From Campylobacteraceae bacterium (GTDB lineage: Bacteria; Campylobacterota; Campylobacteria; Campylobacterales; Sulfurovaceae), in NCBI GenBank assembly GCA_027023145.1, contig JALVWV010000150.1:1-11472 (forward strand): a DNA stretch of 11,472 nt, written 5' to 3'. Positions within the stretch are counted from its first letter, which is position 1. The number at the start of each line of letters is the position of its first letter. The notes beneath the pieces are model-generated. The model was not told the DNA's origin. It saw nothing but the letters and a program-made list of their open reading frames with translations, and made no database searches. Both the position numbers and the translations under genes were made by a program. Positions 1-3,407 of the stretch are shown here, one piece after another.

Positions 1-99
1 CTCGCTGATTGTCCGATCCGTAGAGACAAGAGGGATGAGCTTATCCTGGGTTTTGATAAAGACGATTTTGAGCCATCCGGCACGTTTATGCTCCACCAT
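1..99 (-). pseudogene. 5'-truncated DDE transposase remnant (IS4-like), running off the window edge
   Basis: The minus strand is open from base 99 to the window edge and reads MVEHKRAGWLK, then IVFIKTQDKLIPLVSTDRT, then ISE. The pattern of a short hydrophobic strand, a basic turn and 'hydrophobic-STD...ISE' resembles the middle of IS4-type DDE transposases, just before the YGKRW-like segment, which would lie outside the window. Only a mid-protein segment is present: the frame is closed by a TAG at 106-108, a few codons before the ATG at 99-97, so the N-terminal half is missing and the gene is a remnant unless a programmed event restores it. The junction coincides with the GCACTAG repeats at 103-136, which suggests a deletion or insertion breakpoint. 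The family assignment is from memory of the motif, not from a search. Confidence 0.45.
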
Positions 100-102
100 A
101 AC

Positions 103-136
103 GCACTAGCGCACTAGGGGTCTGCACTAGGGGTCT
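103..136. repeat. Short tandem repeat at the islet's left edge
   Basis: The heptamer GCACTAG occurs at 103-109, and two perfect 13-bp tandem copies of GCACTAGGGGTCT follow at 111-123 and 124-136. The last copy runs straight into the left end of the long direct repeat (TAGGGGTCTGACG). The structure looks like stuttered duplication of the end of a mobile element. The TAGGGGTC(T/A)GACG edge occurs again at 2075. Confidence 0.75.
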
Positions 137-494
137 GACGTTGAATATCCACCTATTCACGACTCCAAAATCCTCGACACTCATCAAGGTGCAACAATTA
201 TCACCGCACCAACAAATAGTTTGAACTTTTTGGTCAACCCTACAATACTCCCGAATCAACCCGCAAAACGCTCCATAGCGTAACCAAGATTACAGTAATT
301 GTCGTTACGATACTTCAGAATGTTCTTCAAAAGTCAACCTTTACTTCTGTAAAAAATAAAAGCATACTCCTATAAAATACACAACCAAAGCTATATGATA
401 TACAAGCAAGAGTGTACTATAATCTTCGGAAAATGCCGTCAAATTTGGCAGGCTTAGAAGGCAACCCATGAAAATCCGAGTCTATTATGAGGAC
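128..494 (+). repeat. Long direct repeat, copy 1: duplicated ybgC upstream region plus first nine codons
   Basis: This segment is a second copy of the DNA upstream of ybgC at 2075-2403. The copies start at the same TAGGGGTC(T/A)GACGTTGAA edge and end at the same GAG-GAC codons of ybgC. The 5' two thirds have diverged, and copy 1 is 38 bp longer overall, including an insertion near 196-213 that contains the 15-mer ATTATCACCGCACCA. The last 108 bp (387-494 against 2296-2403, constant offset 1909) are identical. The identical part holds a TATAAT box, the ribosome binding site and the start of ybgC. Identity at one end and divergence at the other suggests gene conversion, or a duplication whose outer part decayed faster. 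The 400-odd bases hold no other gene. Confidence 0.92.
415..423 (+). promoter_or_regulatory. Duplicate ybgC promoter (-10 TATAAT), now facing the nucleotidyltransferase operon
   Basis: TATAAT at 418-423 lies in the same context as the ybgC -10 at 2327-2332. There is no convincing -35, in keeping with Campylobacterota promoters. If active, it would fire rightwards through the truncated ybgC start and antisense into the minus-strand operon at 806-1986. Confidence 0.5.
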
Positions 495-521
495 TCCGTT
501 AAGGCATTAATACCTCGCTAA
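468..521 (+). pseudogene. Truncated ybgC copy (first nine codons only)
   Basis: The frame starts at the ATG of the duplicated region and reads MKIRVYYED, identical to YbgC, then SVKALIPR and a stop at 519-521. Similarity to ybgC stops after codon nine (base 494), exactly at the right end of the direct repeat. It keeps the ybgC leader with an AGAAGG-type ribosome binding site, so a 17-residue peptide could be made, but nothing suggests it has a function. It marks the breakpoint at which the cassette joined ybgC. Confidence 0.75.
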
Positions 522-574
522 GCCCCATGTCATCGAGGTTTTAGATTTTTGAAATTTGCCAAAAATAGCGTTTT

Positions 575-631
575 AAGCACAAAAATGGGCACAGTTTTCT
601 CACAGAGAGTGCCAAGCACAAGGGGCACAGT
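575..631 (+). repeat. Imperfect direct repeat of AAGCACAA...GGGCACAGT in a gene-free stretch
   Basis: AAGCACAAAAATGGGCACAG (575-594, next base T) recurs as AAGCACAAGGGGCACAGT (614-631), with CACAGAGAGTGCC between them. The first GGCAC can also pair with the GTGCC near 609-613. The surrounding 522-643 shows no gene that I can support on either strand; it is low-complexity, A+T-rich DNA between the truncated ybgC copy and the decayed coding sequence that follows the nucleotidyltransferase gene. Confidence 0.45.
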
Positions 632-643
632 GGTTTCGCCCTA

Positions 644-805
644 TTCACCACGAGCTGCATCAAATAAATCACAACTCTCCTCCAATGCTTCATTTCTCAA
701 ATATTTGTCAAACTGACAAACCTACTCTCTTTCGATCGAAGCATGACTCATATTCTTACCGGCTCTGGCATCTTTGATCGTTTGAGCGGTCTCTTCATCA
801 GGATT
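644..805 (-). pseudogene. Antitoxin-like coding remnant in frame after the nucleotidyltransferase stop
   Basis: After the TAG at 806-808 the same minus-strand frame continues for 27 codons beginning NPDEETAQTIKDARAGKNM, then a TAG at 722-724, then 26 more codons (including QFDKYLRNEALEES and DLFDAARGE) and a third TAG at 641-643. The NPDEET...IKDARAGKNM stretch resembles the C-terminal part of RelB/DinJ-type antitoxins (pattern 'IPNxET..A..DAR.GKxL'). No start codon precedes that motif within the segment, so it cannot be a separate intact gene. It is either a decayed antitoxin gene joined to the 3' end of the nucleotidyltransferase gene, or a tail cut off by stop mutations. The family match is from recall only, and short open runs of this size also occur by chance. 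Confidence 0.35.
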
Positions 806-1681
806 CTAATCATCGATGTGAGCACTATTATTGCTAGATGCCATCTCCACAATCCGAGCTTTGTCCAGCCCCATCAGCTCCTTGTAGTCCATCCCCGTGT
901 TTGGAATCGTATAAATTTCCAATTCACCGATTTGGGCATAGTGCTCTTGATATGCGGGGATAAACTCATCGAAAGCGACGACTTCCCCGGATGGATCGAT
1001 AGCTACTTGGATCGTTTTGCCTTTTGGCTTCATGAGTCCGTAAATCGTATCAGCGAATGTCTCTTTGGAAATATCAGCATTTGGGATGAGCCAACGCAAC
1101 TCTTCATCAAAAAGGCTTTTTGATATTGAGTCAAATTTCTCGATCAAGTCGAAGTAACGATCGATATCGACCACATTTTCCGTTTTGAGCTTGCTCAAAA
1201 GCCCATCTTTCTCTTCGGCGATTGCGTAGTCTACAAAGTCCCGGATCGTAGCCTTTTCACGGAATTTGAGCTTTTTAGCGACGATCTCCAGCGGTGTTTG
1301 CACCCTAACGTTACTATGATCAAACACATCACGCTGTACAAAAGGTTTGCTTGTGAGTGCAGGAGAATAGACAAAATCGAGTTTCAAGCCGTGTGCTTCA
1401 TCATCAAGCACAAACGTCACGCCAGTAGAAGAAGAGAGGATGGCGTTACGATCGATGCCGAGGTTAGCGGCAATCTCCTCTTGGTGGTCTAGAATATTTT
1501 GAATCTCTCCAAACGATTCAATGAAGATATCGATGTCACAAGAGAGCCTGTGTCGGTAATAGAGCATCGAAAGTGCCGTACCGCCGCCTAGTGACCAAGC
1601 AGTGATATCGTAGTCTTCCAAAATCGCCAAGGCGATCTCAAAAAGTTCGGCTTGATCGGCAAAATCGAAAGAGGAGAACAT
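806..1681 (-). CDS. Nucleotidyltransferase of the AbiEii/AbiGii toxin-like family
   Basis: This 291-residue protein has the polymerase-beta-like nucleotidyltransferase signature of AbiEii-type toxins: a glycine-rich GGGTAL loop at 32-37, the RHRLSCDIDIF motif at 43-53 with the metal-binding pair D49 and D51, a third acidic strand LKLDF (D102), and a later TPLEIVAKKLKFR...IRDFVDYA block (about 129-153) typical of the family. AbiEii-type proteins transfer a nucleotide to RNA substrates (tRNA acceptor ends in studied members) and work as toxins in type IV toxin-antitoxin and abortive-infection systems. The ATG at 1681-1679 overlaps the stop of the upstream gene by one base (TAATG) and has no Shine-Dalgarno sequence of its own, so it is probably translated by coupling. 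The C-terminal 110 or so residues are not recognised. The stop is TAG, and the frame continues with antitoxin-like residues. The family call is firm; the toxin role is inferred. Confidence 0.85.
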   Translation of the reverse strand: MFSSFDFADQAELFEIALAILEDYDITAWSLGGGTALSMLYYRHRLSCDIDIFIESFGEIQNILDHQEEIAANLGIDRNAILSSSTGVTFVLDDEAHGLKLDFVYSPALTSKPFVQRDVFDHSNVRVQTPLEIVAKKLKFREKATIRDFVDYAIAEEKDGLLSKLKTENVVDIDRYFDLIEKFDSISKSLFDEELRWLIPNADISKETFADTIYGLMKPKGKTIQVAIDPSGEVVAFDEFIPAYQEHYAQIGELEIYTIPNTGMDYKELMGLDKARIVEMASSNNSAHIDD

Positions 1682-1986
1682 TATCGAAGCGGACGCAGAT
1701 CAACCCCGAAGCGGTGCATCCGGTTGTAGATATTTTCTATGTCGCTCTCAGTCAAACCGTTTTCGGCGACGAATGACCATAGTACTTCCGCCGGCACTTC
1801 GTTGAAGATACGCAGATAAATATGGGCATAGTGTTCGTCAAACCGGCTTAAAATCGCTCTGAGCCGCGCCTCATCCAAGTGTCGGCTTCGATCATATGAC
1901 CAATTGACGAGAGTCAGCAACGGATGGCGGTACATGCGTTGCCGGGGCATCGGTTCGGTAGAGTTACGTCGTCGGTAATGCAGCAT
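1681..1986 (-). CDS. Small protein of unknown family, partner of the nucleotidyltransferase
   Basis: This is a 101-residue protein with a very basic N-terminus (MLHYRRRN, PRQRMYRHP) followed by mostly helical sequence: a helix with DRSRHLDEARLRAILSRFDE (about 32-51), then YAHIYLRIFNEVPAEVLWSF and ESDIENIYNRMHRFGVDLRPLR. I see no ribbon-helix-helix or winged-helix signature like that of the usual AbiEi antitoxin, and no enzyme motif. It starts at an ATG five bases after an excellent AAAGGAGG site (1992-1999) and overlaps the nucleotidyltransferase start by one base, so both are made from one transcript. In AbiE-type operons the upstream gene is the antitoxin and autorepressor, and that is the best guess here from position alone. 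The basic N-terminus could contact nucleic acid. Confidence 0.75.
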   Translation of the reverse strand: MLHYRRRNSTEPMPRQRMYRHPLLTLVNWSYDRSRHLDEARLRAILSRFDEHYAHIYLRIFNEVPAEVLWSFVAENGLTESDIENIYNRMHRFGVDLRPLR

Positions 1987-1991
1987 GACCG

Positions 1992-2028
1992 CCTCCTTTC
2001 ATCGGTATAATTTTTTACTATTATAGCA
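1992..2028 (-). promoter_or_regulatory. Promoter and ribosome binding site of the nucleotidyltransferase operon
   Basis: On the minus strand an extended -10, TGCTATAAT, occupies 2020-2028. A 20-base A/T-rich leader is followed by AAAGGAGG at 1992-1999, five bases before the ATG at 1986. No convincing -35 is seen. The strong site for the first gene against none for the second suggests that the small upstream protein is made in excess, as expected for an antitoxin. Confidence 0.65.
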
Positions 2029-2210
2029 CATTCTAAGTGAAGCTTTAGAAGAGTACCGCAGAGCCACTTTCCATTAGGGGTCAGACGTTGAATATCCACC
2101 TATTCGTAGCTCCAAAATCTCGACACCCATCAAGGAAAAACAACTAGTCTGAACTTTTAGACCACAGCCCGAAAAAACGCTCATAACGTAACCGGAATTA
2201 TAGTAAACTC

Positions 2211-2219
2211 TGCTATAAT
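2211..2219 (+). promoter_or_regulatory. Candidate upstream ybgC promoter (extended -10 TGCTATAAT)
   Basis: TGCTATAAT is a perfect extended -10, followed by a short palindrome (CTTCGAAG). The corresponding part of copy 1 reads GTTACGATAC and has lost the motif. No clear -35 is visible. Confidence 0.4.
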
Positions 2220-2323
2220 CCTTCGAAGCAAATCTTCAAAAGTCTACTTTTACTTCTGTAAAAAACAAAAGCATACCTCCATAAATTACACAACTAAAGC
2301 TATATGATATACAAGCAAGAGTG

Positions 2324-2332
2324 TACTATAAT
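2324..2332 (+). promoter_or_regulatory. ybgC promoter (-10 TATAAT)
   Basis: TATAAT at 2327-2332 lies 44 bases before the ybgC ATG. The leader contains a small TGCC/GGCA stem and an AGAAGG ribosome binding site. The whole element is preserved without change in the upstream copy at 415-423. Confidence 0.5.
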
Positions 2333-2376
2333 CTTCGGAAAATGCCGTCAAATTTGGCAGGCTTAGAAGGCAACCC

Positions 2377-2751
2377 ATGAAAATCCGAGTCTATTATGAG
2401 GACACCGACGCAGGCGGGATCGTCTATCATACCAACTACATCAAATACTGCGAACGGGCGCGGAGTGAGATCCTCTTTGCCCACGGGTTGACACCACTTG
2501 ACAACCAGACCGGACTGATCGTGCGGGATCTCAAGGCGACGTTTCATGGAAGTGCGGTGCTGGGCGATATGCTGGAGGTGACCACCGAGATCGTGGAGCT
2601 CAAGAAAGTAACCATGCGGCTCTTGCAGAAGGTCTATCGCGGGGATGAGCTGCTCTTTGAGATGGAGATCTATCTGGCCAATGTGGTCGCCGGACGACCA
2701 GCGCGGATCGGGGAGGAGCTTGTGGCGTTGCTCTCAAAAGAAGATGCGTAA
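2377..2751 (+). CDS. ybgC: Acyl-CoA thioesterase, YbgC/FadM hot-dog family
   Basis: This 124-residue protein opens with the YbgC signature YYEDTDAGGIVYHTNYIKYC (residues 6-25). It carries the catalytic aspartate (D11) and the adjacent histidine (H18) of the 4-hydroxybenzoyl-CoA thioesterase-like hot-dog fold, then the ERAR motif. Length matches the family (about 125-135 residues). The enzyme hydrolyses short- or medium-chain acyl-CoA or acyl-ACP thioesters in the cytoplasm. In many proteobacteria the gene belongs to the tol-pal cluster, but no tol gene lies here. The start is fixed by the AGAAGG site and by agreement with the family N-terminus. A second copy of the promoter and first nine codons lies 1909 bp upstream. 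The gene converges on the thioredoxin-like gene, with palindromic repeats in between. Confidence 0.9.
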   Translation: MKIRVYYEDTDAGGIVYHTNYIKYCERARSEILFAHGLTPLDNQTGLIVRDLKATFHGSAVLGDMLEVTTEIVELKKVTMRLLQKVYRGDELLFEMEIYLANVVAGRPARIGEELVALLSKEDA

Positions 2752-2767
2752 TGCAATCGACGCGTAG

Positions 2768-2826
2768 GGTGCGCAATTGCGCACCTTCCGACGGTATTTT
2801 CTGGAAGCGGAGACTTCAGTCCCGCC
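2768..2826. repeat. REP-like composite unit A: hairpin plus GACTTCAGTC palindrome
   Basis: A perfect 18-base palindrome, GGTGCGCAATTGCGCACC (2768-2785, seven-base-pair stem with AATT centre), is followed 26 bases on by the core GACTTCAGTC (2812-2821) in the context GCGGA...CCCGCC. The same order, hairpin then GACTTCAGTC element, recurs at 2901-2962. The elements fill the gap between two convergent genes, a usual site for REP/BIME repeats. The first hairpin could also end ybgC transcription, but no T-run follows. Confidence 0.7.
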
Positions 2827-2854
2827 AAAAGGTCGAACAACATAGCAACCTCAG

Positions 2855-2876
2855 GGTGAGGCTGAAGCCTTCACTT
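2855..2876. repeat. Degenerate REP-like palindrome
   Basis: GTGAGGCTGAAGCCTTCAC (2856-2874) is an imperfect palindrome that resembles the inverted form of the neighbouring GACTTCAGTC elements (compare GTGGGACTGAAGTCCCA at 3011-3027). It is probably a mutated copy, oriented like the one at 3011-3032. Confidence 0.45.
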
Positions 2877-2900
2877 CCAAATAAATCGCGTTGCGCTTTT

Positions 2901-2962
2901 GGTGTGCTGTTGCACACCCTTTGCAAGGCATAATGTTAAAGGGGCTTGGACTTCAGTCCAAC
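2901..2962. repeat. REP-like composite unit B: hairpin plus GACTTCAGTC palindrome
   Basis: The hairpin GGTGTGCTGTTGCACACC (2901-2918) has the same seven-base-pair stem as unit A except that one C-G pair has become T-A, changed on both sides, and the loop is TGTT in place of AATT. It is followed 30 bases on by GACTTCAGTC (2949-2958) within a 22-base element at 2941-2962 that begins GGGGCTTGGACTTCAG. The paired change preserves the stem, which favours a selected structure or a family of structured mobile repeats. Confidence 0.75.
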
Positions 2963-3010
2963 AAACGCGACAGCGTATTTTCTACCCTCTACCTGCTAGA
3001 CACTTGACAT

Positions 3011-3032
3011 GTGGGACTGAAGTCCCAGCCCC
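3011..3032. repeat. Inverted REP-like element paired with 2941-2962
   Basis: The reverse complement of 3011-3032 matches 2941-2962 at 20 of 22 positions, giving an inverted pair 48 bases apart, each half itself palindromic around GACTTCAGTC. This is the layout of a BIME, which in other bacteria is moved by REP-associated tyrosine transposases. No such transposase lies in this window. The element ends six bases before the thioredoxin-like gene's stop. Confidence 0.75.
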
Positions 3033-3038
3033 GGAAGT

Positions 3039-3395
3039 CTATCCGAATAACTTCCCGAAAAACCCTTTTTTCTTACCGGAGAGTTTGTCGATCAACCCGT
3101 AATAATAAGCCGGATCTTTGAGTCCCAGTTCGGGATATTTGAGCTTTTCATCGGGCATGACGACGATGGTGAACGGAACCGAGCGGACGTTGAAGGCACC
3201 GGCGAGCTTGGGGTTGCGGGCGACGTTGCACGTAGCGACGAGGACACCTTGCTCTTCGCCGTATGCTTCCAACCCCTCGTCGATGATCCCCAGCAGCACC
3301 TGGCACGGAGCGCAGGTGTCGGAGTAGAAGTCGACAAAGACCGGCTTGTCGCCGTTTTTGATGATCGACTGGTAATTTTTGTCTGTCAACTCCAT
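3039..3395 (-). CDS. Thioredoxin-like protein with CAPC active site
   Basis: This 118-residue protein has a single thioredoxin fold: KPVFVDFYSDTCAPC (active-site cysteines C28 and C31), a third cysteine at C56, and the cis-proline loop RSVPFTIVV (P74). The motif is CAPC in place of the usual CGPC, which changes redox potential in related proteins, and the usual tryptophan before the first cysteine is a threonine. The C-terminus is a basic tail (KKKGFFGKLFG). No signal peptide is seen, so it is cytoplasmic. It starts 12 bases after acnB, with a weak AAGGTAA site that includes the acnB stop, so it is probably co-transcribed with aconitase. A protective or reductive role toward the oxygen-sensitive aconitase is a guess from position. 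Confidence 0.85.
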   Translation of the reverse strand: MELTDKNYQSIIKNGDKPVFVDFYSDTCAPCQVLLGIIDEGLEAYGEEQGVLVATCNVARNPKLAGAFNVRSVPFTIVVMPDEKLKYPELGLKDPAYYYGLIDKLSGKKKGFFGKLFG

Positions 3396-3407
3396 ACGAA
3401 GATTACC

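Larger units (their letters stand above)
2075..2403 (+). repeat. Long direct repeat, copy 2: native ybgC upstream region and gene start
   Basis: This is the partner of 128-494. It holds the working ybgC promoter region and reads into the intact gene. It starts with TAGGGGTCAGACGTTGAATA, the same edge as copy 1. It lacks the segment with ATTATCACCGCACCA found in copy 1 and has an extra extended -10 at 2211-2219 that is not preserved in copy 1. Bases 2296-2403 are identical to 387-494. Recombination between the identical parts would remove exactly 1909 bp and leave one intact ybgC. Confidence 0.92.

Noticed and set aside
641..808. Reassigned amber codons (three in-frame TAG after the nucleotidyltransferase)
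   Set aside because: The thioredoxin-like gene also ends with TAG directly after a normal C-terminus, and no downstream segment is long enough to demand read-through. Decay is the simpler explanation.
743..1123. Plus-strand open frame of 126 codons over the end of the nucleotidyltransferase gene
   Set aside because: It is a shadow of the minus-strand gene, which has family motifs; no ribosome site precedes it.
2752..3038. CRISPR array
   Set aside because: The repeats are palindromic, irregularly spaced and in both orientations, which fits REP/BIME elements and not equal-length repeats with unique spacers.
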